A DNA stretch of 64,000 nucleotides from Roseovarius sp. Pro17 (GTDB taxonomy: Bacteria > Pseudomonadota > Alphaproteobacteria > Rhodobacterales > Rhodobacteraceae). The stretch is taken from assembly GCF_035599575.1 (NCBI RefSeq), contig NZ_CP141179.1:682001-746000 (forward strand), in the 5' to 3' direction. The position numbers and the translations under genes are program-made. Position 1 is the first letter of the stretch; the number at the start of each line of letters is the position of its first letter. The notes beneath the pieces were generated by a model, which searched no databases, had not been told where the DNA came from, and worked only from the letters and a program-made list of their open reading frames with translations. Shown in pieces: positions 1-8,679 of the stretch.

Positions 1-2
1 GC

Positions 3-917
3 TGCCTCCAATCATTGCTGGGGGATGATCTGGCCATGCGGGGGGCCGCGCTGATCGTCGCGGACGGCGGCAGCACGGATCGGACCTGCTCCATCGTCGA
101 AAGGATTGCGCAGGATTTTGACAACGTGACCTTGCTGCACAATCCAGACAGGTTGCAGGCAGCGGCGGTGAACCTCGCGGTCGAAAAGCATGCGTTGGAC
201 CACCACAAGTATCTGGTGAGGTGCGACGCCCATTCGGTTTATCCCGCGAATTATGTCGTCGACGTAGTCGAGGCGCTTCGAGCCAAAGACGTGGCATCGG
301 TGACCACTGTGATGGACGCAGTGGCGGGCACCTGCTTTGCAAAAGGCGCCGCTTGGATCGTGGACACGAAATTGGGGTCAGGCGGCTCGGCGCATCGCGG
401 GGGGACCACGTCGCGATATGTCGATCACGGCCACCATGCGGGCATGCGGATAGACTGCTTTCGCAAGGTCGGCGGTTATGATCCCACCTTCGCCGTCAAT
501 GAGGATGCTGAATACGATCACCGGCTGACGCAAGCCGGTGGAAAGATATGGCTGGCCGCCGATATTCGCATAAAATACTTCATGCGATCCTCGCCGATGG
601 CGCTTTTGCGGCAATATTTTCGCTATGGACGTGGGCGCGCGCGAACGGTGCTAAAGCATCGGATCATGCCGCGCGCGCGGCAAATGCTACCTGTGGTAAA
701 TCTGATCCTGCTCTGCCTGACGATCCCGCTGGGCCTGTTAAGTCCCGTCTTTTGGGTTTGGCCGGGCGCCTATGGTTTGCTGCTTGCCTTCTCCAGCATC
801 TGGATGGCTGCGAAACACAAGGAACTATGCGGCTTGTGGTCTGGTCCCGCGCTGGCAATCATCCATCTTGGCTGGGCCGCCGGGTTCGTTCGCGAAATGC
901 TGGGCCGCCGTGACTGA
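3..917 (+). CDS. Glycosyltransferase family 2, ExoA-like (5' end outside window)
   Basis: Probable inner-membrane glycosyltransferase of exopolysaccharide assembly, adding a sugar from a nucleotide-sugar to a lipid-linked repeat unit. The frame is open to the left edge and reads CLQSLLGDD before the first possible start (TTG at 15), so the true N-terminus lies outside the window. The GT-A hallmarks ADGGSTDRT near the N-terminus and RCDAHS in the middle are visible, followed by NEDAEYDHRL, which fits the acceptor/catalytic region of GT2 enzymes. Hydrophobic segments at about residues 225-275 predict C-terminal membrane helices, as in ExoA of succinoglycan synthesis. It sits beside sulfotransferase, Wzz and ExoY-like genes, which supports a role in exopolysaccharide. 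The sugar transferred cannot be told from sequence. Confidence 0.85.
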   Translation, partial: CLQSLLGDDLAMRGAALIVADGGSTDRTCSIVERIAQDFDNVTLLHNPDRLQAAAVNLAVEKHALDHHKYLVRCDAHSVYPANYVVDVVEALRAKDVASVTTVMDAVAGTCFAKGAAWIVDTKLGSGGSAHRGGTTSRYVDHGHHAGMRIDCFRKVGGYDPTFAVNEDAEYDHRLTQAGGKIWLAADIRIKYFMRSSPMALLRQYFRYGRGRARTVLKHRIMPRARQMLPVVNLILLCLTIPLGLLSPVFWVWPGAYGLLLAFSSIWMAAKHKELCGLWSGPALAIIHLGWAAGFVREMLGRRD

Positions 918-924
918 TTGCCTG

Positions 925-1737
925 TCAATCGCGGGATCTAAGCGTGTCCCAGAACCGAATTTCAGGCTCCAGAAGCTGGCGGCAGCGCGCCAGTTCTGAG
1001 TCATCAGGGCGATAGGCGCCTTCGCTGCGCTTGTTGTAGTGGAAAATGCGTGGTTTTCGCCCGAAAACCTCTCCAAAATCGGCGCAGAATTTATCCAGAT
1101 CGTCCAGATACCCGATCACCGCGAATTTTTTGGCAACGTCAAGCGCAACTTCGACCGCCTCACCCTCTGATCCGGGATGGATAAGGTGCTGCCCTGAAAA
1201 ATATCTTAGCGCCGTCAGCGCATGGTATCGCGCGATGTCAGTTTCCAAGTATTCCTTGAATGGAACAGTCGTCAGACCATGTGCGACGGAACCATTGTAG
1301 TTTGACACAAGCCGCGACACCGGATCACGAAGGAGCGTGACGTATTTATACGTTGACCCGAAATGACGATCAGCCATGTCGCTGAACAACACATGACCGT
1401 GGATCAATTGTGTGCCCCACGCCATATGCATGAGAAGCAGCTTTTCACGAAGCTCAAACACAGACGTTCCGGTCGCCAGATCATCGTGATAGAGCAGTTT
1501 TTCGTTTTTGCCGCCCTCAATTATTGCGGTTGCACGGCGCGTCGCGTTGGCATCAATAACGCCAACGCGTTCGCTGATCGGGACGGTGGCATACAGTGCT
1601 TCTGCGACACTGGTGCCACCACATTTCGGGACATGCATGAAAAAGCAGGGATGCGTCAGAGATCCACTGGCCATCGCCAAAAACCTACGGCTGTAGGTCC
1701 GCAAACGGCGCTTGTTCTGTGTCGAGTTAATGGCCAT
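925..1737 (-). CDS. Sulfotransferase family protein
   Basis: Predicted PAPS-dependent sulfotransferase of 270 residues that could put sulfate groups on the exopolysaccharide. The 5'-phosphosulfate loop is seen as HVPKCGGTS at about residues 35-43, with the invariant Lys, and the 3'-phosphate-binding segment as RDPVSRLVSNY in the middle. No signal peptide or membrane helix is apparent, so the protein is probably cytoplasmic. It faces the glycosyltransferase (3' ends 7 bases apart) and lies 23 bases downstream of the Wzz gene on the same strand, so the two are probably one transcript. Sulfated polysaccharides are common in marine bacteria. The acceptor is inferred only from the neighbourhood. 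Confidence 0.82.
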   Translation of the reverse strand: MAINSTQNKRRLRTYSRRFLAMASGSLTHPCFFMHVPKCGGTSVAEALYATVPISERVGVIDANATRRATAIIEGGKNEKLLYHDDLATGTSVFELREKLLLMHMAWGTQLIHGHVLFSDMADRHFGSTYKYVTLLRDPVSRLVSNYNGSVAHGLTTVPFKEYLETDIARYHALTALRYFSGQHLIHPGSEGEAVEVALDVAKKFAVIGYLDDLDKFCADFGEVFGRKPRIFHYNKRSEGAYRPDDSELARCRQLLEPEIRFWDTLRSRD

Positions 1738-1760
1738 CGGGGGCCTTCATCGCTTTCAAC

Positions 1761-2843
1761 TTAGTTTGCCTCGCGTAGTATGACGATCCCGGCCCCAATC
1801 GCGCCCCCTAACACAAAGCAAAGCAATACGATCAGCTTTCTTGCCGGCGCGCTCTTTTCAAGCGGGGGAAGAGCGTCGGATACGATGCGGACGCTGGACA
1901 CTTGAAAAGTCTCTAGTTCCTGCATCTCTCTGGCGCGCTCCAGAAGCCTTTCGTACAAGACGCTGTCGGCGCTTGCCTGACGCTCCAATTCATTCAAAGT
2001 CACGATGCTTGATGTTAGATCAACAAGTTCCGCCTTGGTATTTTCAATTCGTGTCTCCAAACTCTCGCGGGTTGCACGATCTGACTGTGCTTGCCGTTGC
2101 TCCAATTCACGCTCGAGAGAGAAAAGAAGCCTAGATGTCTCCGTGACTTGGCGTTCGGTCATGTCGCCAGTTTGGGTGCGAAATGTCTCTAGCTTTCTAG
2201 ACGATCCACTGACACGTGATTGAAGATCCGTAAGCCGCTCTATCAGCCACAAGTTGGCGGCCTGCGCTTGGTCCACTTTGATTTTCTGCTCTGCGAGAAT
2301 GAATTTCTCGGCGACGGTGTTCGCAATTTCGGCGGATAGCAGTGGGTCCTCTGTCGTCGCCCGGATAGACAATATCATAGAACTGCCCACAGGTCGTATA
2401 GTCAGAACTTCGCTCAGCTTTTTAAGCGCTAATCTGCTGGGCATGTCAGCTATTCCGCTTACATTGGGCGCATCTGCCAGATCGTCAGGCGCCCCCAGAA
2501 AAACTTCGTTCTCCTGTAGCGAAAGCTCTTTGACGACCTGTTCAAGGACTCGATTTGACTGGATGATCTCGGCGTTGCTTTCGATCATCGCCTCACTGAC
2601 CGGCTTGATAGCTTCGGATGCTGAAAAGCCGGTTAGTTTGCTTTGCTCGGGCTCGATGATAATCCGCGCCACCGCGCTAAATTGATCAGGCATAGTCAGA
2701 GTTGTGAGCGCGGCGATCCCGCTGACAATAAGTGCGGCGCCGAGGATGGTGACCCAGCCTCTCAGCAGATTGCCGATGACCCTACCGACATCGACCACAC
2801 CCTTGTCCGAGAGCCGGTCGTCAATTTCGTGATCGTCCGACAT
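1761..2843 (-). CDS. Wzz/GumC-type polysaccharide chain-length determinant protein
   Basis: Inner-membrane polysaccharide co-polymerase that sets chain length in Wzx/Wzy-type export. It is 360 residues long with a hydrophobic segment at about 30-52, a large periplasmic region rich in heptad-like coiled coil (about 165-290), and a second hydrophobic segment at about 332-354 next to the C-terminus. The sequence YPxA-like Wzz start is diverged (MPDQFSAVARIIIEP). There is no C-terminal tyrosine-kinase domain, so a separate kinase, if any, must lie elsewhere. It is upstream of and co-directional with the sulfotransferase. Confidence 0.85.
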   Translation of the reverse strand: MSDDHEIDDRLSDKGVVDVGRVIGNLLRGWVTILGAALIVSGIAALTTLTMPDQFSAVARIIIEPEQSKLTGFSASEAIKPVSEAMIESNAEIIQSNRVLEQVVKELSLQENEVFLGAPDDLADAPNVSGIADMPSRLALKKLSEVLTIRPVGSSMILSIRATTEDPLLSAEIANTVAEKFILAEQKIKVDQAQAANLWLIERLTDLQSRVSGSSRKLETFRTQTGDMTERQVTETSRLLFSLERELEQRQAQSDRATRESLETRIENTKAELVDLTSSIVTLNELERQASADSVLYERLLERAREMQELETFQVSSVRIVSDALPPLEKSAPARKLIVLLCFVLGGAIGAGIVILREAN

Positions 2844-3321
2844 GTTCTGATACTCTCGTTGGTGGATTGTGGCGAAGGGTTAGCATGATTGATTTACTGC
2901 TGTAAGTAGTGGTTTGTAACCTTGGCTGCCCCCGTTTAGGCGCGGCTGCCCCGTGAAATACGGCTGGCTGGCTAGATTTGACAGTTAGCTGCGGCTTGCG
3001 GGGCGCGTCGGCAAGGCACGCACCTGCATCTAAGGTTGCTTTTACGTCTATGAACCCAAACCTCATGGCTATTGACCAGCAAGCATCGCACTTTCAACAA
3101 TCCCATCTCGTCGCGCAGCCTGACTGTGATGATCTCTGACATAGCTCTTTTTCATTGGCTACTGCATGCCCGTGCGGGCAGGACGATGTCGTAGAAGGAG
3201 TAGGTACTTCTTAAGGTTCGCTTGATACACTGAATGAAATTGACCGAACTTACCAAGAGTTGTACGCTTTGTTTATACCATTCTGCAGTGCATTAATTTG
3301 CAGGGCATAAAGTGACCCGTT
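2844..3321. other. Divergent intergenic region in the EPS locus
   Basis: This 478-base stretch lies between the leftward Wzz gene and a rightward small membrane ORF. No convincing coding frame was seen; an 81-codon leftward frame at 2821-3066 has no family resemblance and overlaps the Wzz start. It must hold the promoters for both flanking transcripts, but I could not pick out a clear -35/-10 pair or operator. Confidence 0.5.
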
Positions 3322-3516
3322 ATGATTGTTGGATATTTAATCATTGGTATGTTGCTTGGCATCATTTCCGCCACGATCGGCCTATTTCTCGGCTCAAATT
3401 TTCTACTAGCACTCGCATTTTTCATCGGGGGGAGTTGCCTCGGCACATGCATTGTCGCGGCCGTGCATCATTTGTGGCCAATAGCGATGGACATCATTGA
3501 AAACCGAAAACAGTGA
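3322..3516 (+). CDS. Small two-helix membrane protein, unknown function
   Basis: A 64-residue ORF, almost all hydrophobic: helix 1 at about residues 2-24, rich in Gly and Ile, and helix 2 at about 28-50, ending in a short polar tail (MDIIENRKQ). The start is ATG with AAAGTGA about nine bases upstream as a weak ribosome site. It stands alone on the plus strand between the Wzz and ExoY-like genes. I do not recognise a family. The glycine pattern and position suggest a small membrane partner of polysaccharide assembly, but this is inference. Confidence 0.5.
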   Translation: MIVGYLIIGMLLGIISATIGLFLGSNFLLALAFFIGGSCLGTCIVAAVHHLWPIAMDIIENRKQ

Positions 3517-3609
3517 AGTTGAGGGCGTGAAAGGATCTAGCGCCGTCGGCGGTCGAGTTACCTTTTAAACTGGGCGCAAGTTGAGCCACAGCTTGGATTT
3601 GAAACATCT

Positions 3610-4275
3610 TTAACAAGCCCCCTCACCAGTCAGGACGACTTTTACTGTCTTCACGACGATTTCTAAGTCCCGCGTCATGGACCAGTTTTTGACATATTCT
3701 GAATCAATCTCGACACGATCCTCAAACGACAAGGTATTTCTGCCAGATACTTGCCATAGCCCCGTTATACCTGGCCGCGTCGCCAAGTAGGCAGATTGAT
3801 GCATGCCATAGCGATCTAGTTCCGCGTCGGTAACAGGGCGGGGCCCAACGATGGACATATGTCCAAGGAGTACGTTGAGAAACTGCGGCAACTCATCTAA
3901 ACTTGTTTTGCGTAAAAAGTTGCCAATACCAGGCACGATCCGAGGGTCATGCTTCAACTTTTGATTTAGCTCGAACTCCTTTCGATCTTCGGGGTTTTCG
4001 GCAAGGTGCGCTTCCAGACGTTCGTTGGCATCGACCGTCATTGTGCGCAACTTTAGGCACGGAAATTCCTCTCCGCCAAATCCGATTCTGTAATGGACGA
4101 AAAAAGCTGGTCCGCGACTGACCGCCTTGATCCACAGAGCACTGATCAGGACGACCCCAAGGCTGGCCGAAATCGCAACAATGGCAAATAGAATGTCGAA
4201 GATTCGCTTGGCCGCATGACCCAGCGGTGGGTCACCGTCAAATTTCCTCAAACTGCTATAGTCTCTTTGAACCAC
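3610..4275 (-). CDS. ExoY-like undecaprenyl-phosphate sugar phosphotransferase
   Basis: Bacterial sugar transferase (monotopic phosphoglycosyl transferase) that starts the lipid-linked repeat unit by moving a sugar-1-phosphate from UDP-sugar to undecaprenyl phosphate. At 221 residues it is the short ExoY/catalytic-domain-only form, not the long WbaP form. One hydrophobic hairpin is at about 24-50. Hallmarks are LKLRTM, then TSLDELPQFLNVL, SIVGPRPV and RPGITGLWQVSGRN. The start is GTG, with a strong AAGGGGG ribosome site five bases upstream. It would supply the first step for the neighbouring GT2, Wzz and sulfotransferase genes. Confidence 0.9.
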   Translation of the reverse strand: MVQRDYSSLRKFDGDPPLGHAAKRIFDILFAIVAISASLGVVLISALWIKAVSRGPAFFVHYRIGFGGEEFPCLKLRTMTVDANERLEAHLAENPEDRKEFELNQKLKHDPRIVPGIGNFLRKTSLDELPQFLNVLLGHMSIVGPRPVTDAELDRYGMHQSAYLATRPGITGLWQVSGRNTLSFEDRVEIDSEYVKNWSMTRDLEIVVKTVKVVLTGEGAC

Positions 4276-4880
4276 ACAAGCCCCCTTCAGGCGTAAGATC
4301 TCAGCGAGAAATCCACTACCGTTTACCTTCTGTTAGCTGTTAGCTATTTTTCCTGATCAGTAACTAGCGGGGTTGTCCGGGAGTTCCCGGAAAAAGTGTT
4401 CAATCATTACTGGTTAGGCGAGAGTACGCCAGTTTGAAGGCGGATTTCCTCTTATGCGCTGCGCCTAAAATGCTTGGATGGGTATCATCAAGGGTCGCAA
4501 GGGCAAGTGACATAACGCGATTAGCTTGAGTCGAGGATTTTGTATGCCGTCTCACCCGGCGTTCGAAATCGGCCCCGATTCACGGCGGGGCATGTTTGCA
4601 CCGAGCAACCCGTCCCGTGACAGCGCCCACTTTCTGAGTGGCTTCCAGTTCTTTGCGAGCTTCAGTGCGTCGAGACGGAGTTCGTCAGCGTCGGGGCTAT
4701 GCGGATCAAGTGAACCGCCATCCCATCGCCGCCTGTATGACGAGATGCAGCTTGTCGAGGTGGATGTCAGGGCATCTTGAGGGCCCGCGCAACGACGAGT
4801 TTGATACCTTCGAAGGCAATCTTTTGACTGGCGGTGGTCAGGCTGGGGCGGTGCCAATCTGTATGGCGGACCGTCAACGC
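4276..4880. other. Gene-poor stretch upstream of the ExoY-like gene
   Basis: No real gene is supported here. A 137-codon leftward frame (4552-4965) overlaps the IS66 scar and has no family likeness. The part near 4377-4390 holds a short perfect inverted repeat, listed separately. The rest looks like decayed DNA, in line with transposase remnants on its right side. Confidence 0.5.
4377..4390. promoter_or_regulatory. Short palindrome upstream of the ExoY-like gene
   Basis: The sequence ccggga-gt-tcccgg is a perfect 6-bp inverted repeat about 100 bases upstream of the ExoY-like GTG start. Its size and place would suit a dimeric repressor or activator site, but a chance palindrome is equally possible, and no regulator gene is nearby. 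Confidence 0.2.
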
Positions 4881-5085
4881 CAAGGCAGAATACCGTTGCC
4901 GTAGGTGATCTAGGAGCCCGGAATAAATGCAAGCGTATCAGAGGAAGATGCCTGCGGGTCGACACTGTTCAGCTTGGCCGTTTTGAACAGCGCGGAGGCA
5001 ATGACGGCGGCGCGGCCGCTGGTCTGCGAGCCTAGGAAGAGATCCGCTTTTCGTTCAACGATGCGCGGACGTGCAAGCTGATGAC
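4881..5085 (-). pseudogene. IS66-family transposase (TnpC) C-terminal remnant
   Basis: On the minus strand the frame reads LFLGSQTSGRAAVIASAL then FKTAKLNSVDPQA, the well-known IS66 transposase C-terminal domain (usual form: GR.N.LF.GS...G..AA..YSL, ETAKLNGVDPQAYL.D.L). It then loses sense (SSSDTLAFIPGS, stop), while another frame gives ITYGNGILPWR and a stop, matching the usual ...LLPW end. So at least one frameshift separates the pieces. The rest of the transposase and the helper genes tnpA/tnpB are gone. It abuts the 3' end of the GH16 gene. Confidence 0.75.
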
Positions 5086-5110
5086 GGATTTTCAGGGCTA
5101 CCAAAGATTG

Positions 5111-6136
5111 CTATTTCTCGATCTTCTGATCTGGCGAAATCTGGTACGCTGCGACCCAGTCGATCTCTAGCCGAGCGGGCAGTGCTTCGTCACTAACATT
5201 GCCTGGCCATTTCCCACCTAACGCGAGGTTCAGCACCATGAACATAGGAACATTGTGATTAGGCTTTGTTTCTATCAATTTGACAGGTTGCCTGTTGAAG
5301 TAAAAAACAGTTTGATCGGGCGTCCAGAGCACACCGTATGTATTAAAGTCAGCACCGGGTTTAACGTCCGAAATTTCTGAACCACTTTTCTTGTTGTTCG
5401 GCATAACGTCCCAGTGAACCGTGGTATAATACCTGTCCGGCCTTGTTCCAATGAACTCCATAATATCGATTTCAGGGGGCCATGCGGGTAGCCCCTTGGG
5501 GGTGTGTGCGTGATGTGTTTTCAACCAAAACGCAGACCACAGCCCTTGCCCGATTGGGACCTTCATGCGCGCCTCAAAGTATCCGTAAGTTTGCTCGAAG
5601 GTATTTTGAGAAGATATCAAACCGGACGTATATTCAAAACCATCAAGATACGGCATTGCATCCGAACTTGCGCGACTGCCCGTAATACTAAGAACCCCCT
5701 CACGAATATCGAACGGATTCAGCCCCAGAGGCGTGTCACCGGTGCCTGCAAAACCTGGATCAACGTAGACTTGTTGCTCTTTGTTGGCTTGCAGTGTCCT
5801 ACCGCGAAATTCGTCGTAGCGACCATGGTTGTAGTGATGGCGCCAACCGCTATGGTCAGGTGAAAATCGAATAAAATCGTCAAAGAACTGACGCTGCAAT
5901 TTGAGGTGAAGCGGCGCATCAACGACACTAGACATCTCAGGCTTCGCGACTCCCGGACTCGGAACGGCAAGGTCAAGGATTTGCGGTGCAGTGGCGCCGC
6001 AATCAACGGTTTGACCAGCCCTACAGGTTTGATTTTCTTCACCTTTTAGAATTGAAGGAAAGAGTAAGGCCGACGCCATCAATCCCATGCACATGGTTCT
6101 TAAAATCTGGCAGGGCATGTTGTCACCACTCTCCAT
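5111..6136 (-). CDS. GH16 family glycanase, ExoK-like
   Basis: Secreted endo-beta-glucanase-type enzyme, probably trimming the exopolysaccharide as ExoK does for succinoglycan. It has 341 residues; a start at Met7 (6118) gives a cleaner signal peptide (MPCQILRTMCMGLMASALLF). The GH16 catalytic motif E-I-D-I-M-E is at residues 222-227, with both acid/base and nucleophile Glu present and the middle Asp intact. Before it comes GYFEARMKVP and GLWSAFWL, typical of the family's substrate cleft. The C-terminus ends with a jelly-roll strand (LEIDWVAAYQ). It is flanked on both sides by transposase scars yet has no stop or frameshift. Confidence 0.88.
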   Translation of the reverse strand: MESGDNMPCQILRTMCMGLMASALLFPSILKGEENQTCRAGQTVDCGATAPQILDLAVPSPGVAKPEMSSVVDAPLHLKLQRQFFDDFIRFSPDHSGWRHHYNHGRYDEFRGRTLQANKEQQVYVDPGFAGTGDTPLGLNPFDIREGVLSITGSRASSDAMPYLDGFEYTSGLISSQNTFEQTYGYFEARMKVPIGQGLWSAFWLKTHHAHTPKGLPAWPPEIDIMEFIGTRPDRYYTTVHWDVMPNNKKSGSEISDVKPGADFNTYGVLWTPDQTVFYFNRQPVKLIETKPNHNVPMFMVLNLALGGKWPGNVSDEALPARLEIDWVAAYQISPDQKIEK

Positions 6137-6362
6137 ACTAGTTTCAGGCGCGAATGAAATCCAGCAGCCTAAGAAAACTGCCTAACGACAATGGCAACGA
6201 TACGTTGTGTATCTATCCATCGCCTGAGCACATCGACAAGATCACCCCTACTGCCGCCCACTTCAATAGGCGTGTTTTGCGTAAAGTTAAGAAAATTTTG
6301 GGCTCTGACCTTAGCTGCGCCAACGTCGACCAAGCATATCCTCTAACAACGCATGATTTGGC

Positions 6363-6576
6363 CATCAACAGGGCCTGTATCCCATTTGCAGCATGCGGAT
6401 CAACTTTTCGCAGCCGATCGATGGGCGTCCGGTCCGGCTGTAGAGCACCGCCAACTGTGGTCTGAGATCGTCAAAATCCAGCAGCAGATCGATCTGCGGT
6501 AGAAGATGGTCGACGGAACACGGTCCTCGATCCGGAAACGGTAAAATGCTGCTCCTGCGATTCCGGTTTGCCCATC
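6363..6576 (-). pseudogene. IS1182-type transposase N-terminal remnant
   Basis: Three minus-strand frames together rebuild the N-terminus of an IS1182/IS5-like DDE transposase. The start is MMGKPESQEQHF, then FYRFRIEDRVPS in a second frame, then DLLLDFDDLRPQLAVLYS, RTGRPSI and KLIRMLQMGY in a third. The family pattern is ..FYRF.LED.VP.DHLLR.ID..LD...L...LAPFYS.TGRPSIDPELLIRMLL.GY. At least two frameshifts and a truncation after about 70 residues show it is dead. No inverted repeat partner was found. Confidence 0.72.
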
Positions 6577-6909
6577 ATTACATCAAGTCATAATGGTATT
6601 ATCCAATAAAAACAGGTGGATGCGAGCCTGAAAACGCTTATCTCACAGGGTGTTGAGGACACCCTTTTCGCCGATATCGGCCATCTATGGTTCCATGCTT
6701 CGCTAAATTTTGGGGCGGTCCACTTCAAAGGGCGAGACTGAATTACACCATCAACGCAAAGAGTGCGGAAAGAGAACACTGAACGGCAGGTATGACAAAT
6801 TGGACGGTTGGTACGACAATTTGACCAAAACCTCATATGCTGCTTGCTTTACCAAATTACTAATCTAGGTTTGGTTTACATTGGGGGAATAACTACTTGG
6901 AGTACGACG
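6577..6909. other. Gene-less stretch after the IS1182 remnant
   Basis: Only short frames without recognisable content occur (for example an 82-codon leftward frame at 6588-6836). Base composition is lower in GC than the housekeeping part of the window. It is probably decayed insertion DNA. Confidence 0.45.
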
Positions 6910-7089
6910 ATGGTTGGTGTTTTAGTCCTATTTTCCGTTCCATCAGCAATCCTGACAACCATTTATTTTCAGCATGTGTTTAGCCTGTCATTTTGGGATG
7001 TGCTGCTGGTCTATTCCTTCTCCGGCTCGTTCTTTTTGGTAGCAGGTGTCAGTTTGCCGTTGGTGCTGAAACGATTGCACAGTTCTTAG
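6910..7089 (+). CDS. Possible small membrane protein
   Basis: A 59-residue hydrophobic ORF with two likely helices (about residues 2-20 and 25-48) and a basic end (KRLHSS). I chose the ATG at 6910 because TTGGAG lies eight bases upstream; the frame is open back to 6808, but that part is polar and lacks a ribosome site. No family is recognised. It lies alone in eroded DNA between a transposase scar and a lipoprotein gene, so it could be a fragment of a larger membrane protein. Confidence 0.3.
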   Translation: MVGVLVLFSVPSAILTTIYFQHVFSLSFWDVLLVYSFSGSFFLVAGVSLPLVLKRLHSS

Positions 7090-7562
7090 AACTCAATGGC
7101 AAAAGCTGGAAACCCACTCCTGAAGGCTTGGGTCTGTGCCGATCACGTGCCGATTTTCAGATCTCCTATCGGGGCTGAAACAAGCGTCGCCTTAACAATC
7201 CCCTGCCACTACCGAGCCTGCGTTCCTAACGCGGCCTATTCCTAACTGCTGCGCTAGCGGGCATTAATTGACGCGGTCGCGATCATCTGTCTCGCGGCTA
7301 AAGCTGTCAGTACATTGCGGTTTTTGCGCTCCCACTTTCTCTTCTCCACCACCAAGAAGATGAAAAATGGGTGGCTCAGACTTCAACACACGATACCTAG
7401 TCGCGCTGCGTGTTGAGGGATCGGCCCTTGGACCCGTCGCGTTTTGATGCGGCCCTTAAAGCATCATGCCAATAGACCAGAGGCCGACCATCCACCCATA
7501 TCCAAACTGGACCACCCGATGGGCGCACTCTAGGCTGGGGGTAAAAACTTGAGTGAAACGCT
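7090..7562. other. Intergenic stretch without recognisable genes
   Basis: A 473-base stretch with no frame that resembles a known protein on either strand. It is probably eroded coding or mobile DNA, as in the flanking regions, but nothing specific can be named. Confidence 0.45.
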
Positions 7563-8222
7563 CTAACTTGGTGGACGGCCCTCGGTCATTCGCACACTAT
7601 CGACCCTGTAGTTGTCAGTTGATCCTCCATCAATCAATGCAAATGACAGACCTATGATGGTTTGAGGGAACTCGCTGGGATTTGTCACAGAGCCACTTCG
7701 AAGGCCTCCCGAAGACACGGCACCGAAAGAACTGACTTGATAAGTGTCGTTCGCAGGATTTGCATATAATAGTATCGAATGGTCTTGTCCTGGCGAATAC
7801 GCGCCAACCTGATTTCCGCCGGCTGTGATTACGCCGGTATCGAATATAATCTCGGCGATAGTTGAGAAATGACCGGAAAAAAGGGAGATGTTCGCAGCGG
7901 AACCTGGGCTAAGTCTACCCTCCCAACTCGCGTAAACCCCTTGACTGGTGTCGTTAAGGGCTTCCGCATACATGTATACAACAGACCTTCCGGGCCCAGC
8001 GATGTTCAGAGATTTAGAGCCAGCGATAGGTGCCACATTACTCACAGTAATTGACCCGATTCTGCCAACGCTAAGGACGCGATCAGAAGGCGTACCATCC
8101 GGCTCAGCCAACGGCGCTTCACCTATCGTATCAACTTCAAAATCATCTATAAAGCGAGCTGATGTACACCCTGCAACAGCAATGACTGTGGTCACACAAA
8201 ATAATGAGTTATTAATCTTCAT
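7563..8222 (-). CDS. Predicted lipoprotein, unknown function
   Basis: A 219-residue protein beginning with a lipoprotein signal: MKINNSLFCVTTVIAVAGC, lipobox VAGC with Cys19. The mature part has alternating hydrophobic/polar strands, Gly/Ser-rich turns and no long helices. The opening FIDDFEVDTIGEAP resembles the start of LamG/concanavalin-like beta-sandwich domains seen in surface proteins, but similarity is too weak for a family call. The start is supported by AAGGA nine bases upstream. Its place at the edge of the polysaccharide locus suggests an envelope role. Confidence 0.6.
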   Translation of the reverse strand: MKINNSLFCVTTVIAVAGCTSARFIDDFEVDTIGEAPLAEPDGTPSDRVLSVGRIGSITVSNVAPIAGSKSLNIAGPGRSVVYMYAEALNDTSQGVYASWEGRLSPGSAANISLFSGHFSTIAEIIFDTGVITAGGNQVGAYSPGQDHSILLYANPANDTYQVSSFGAVSSGGLRSGSVTNPSEFPQTIIGLSFALIDGGSTDNYRVDSVRMTEGRPPS

Positions 8223-8413
8223 GGTTTAGTTCCTTTTGCAAGAAACTTAAGCCGACGTTCCAAAATGGAATTTCCCCCCTGCATGTCATCGCTTCCTTAT
8301 GCTCAAATCAAGCTTCTTGGATAAGCTGTGTCGTGACACGTGCATTGACCCATAATCTGAGAACGACTTCTGATCACGGGGACGAGTTTGATCCGGCTTT
8401 TGGTCTGGTCGAT

Positions 8414-8589
8414 ACCGGTTTGGTCAGACTCTTTAAGTCGCTTTCGGTTTTTCAGCCATGCCTTTGCATTTGTCGCGCGGCCAAAGGTGGGCGACTCTTG
8501 ATGGACGATCCGGCCCTTAGACTTTATAGCGATTTGGACGCCGTACCTGACCGAGCCATCCATGCCTTGAGTTCGACGATTGAGCCCGT
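8414..8589 (-). pseudogene. Tyrosine integrase N-terminal remnant next to dusA
   Basis: The minus strand encodes DGSVRYGVQIAIKSKGRIV then HQESPTFGRATNAKAWLKNR and LKES, the typical N-terminal arm-binding region of phage/island tyrosine integrases (usual form: MG.I..RKDGS.RY.AQIR.K..GK..HRESQTF.RK..A..WL..RE.EL). The expected start MGSIVE is present just upstream in another frame, with its first codon now ACG (8587-8589) and an ATGG duplication causing the shift. After about 50 residues the likeness ends, and the catalytic domain is missing. It ends 90 bases before dusA, a known integrase target. Confidence 0.72.
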
Positions 8590-8679
8590 ATTAGGTAATC
8601 CTGTGGACTGCCATTGGGTATGGGTCGGTCCAGATACACTGAAATAGTCCAGAATATGTCCCGATGAGATCGCAGATAC

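Noticed and set aside
4377..4390. Palindrome considered as a firm operator
   Set aside because: Only 6+6 bases, no second copy found and no regulator nearby; kept only as a low-confidence site.
4552..4965. A 137-codon leftward frame next to the IS66 remnant
   Set aside because: Rich in Arg/Pro/Ser, no family likeness, and it overlaps the IS66 C-terminal scar in another frame.
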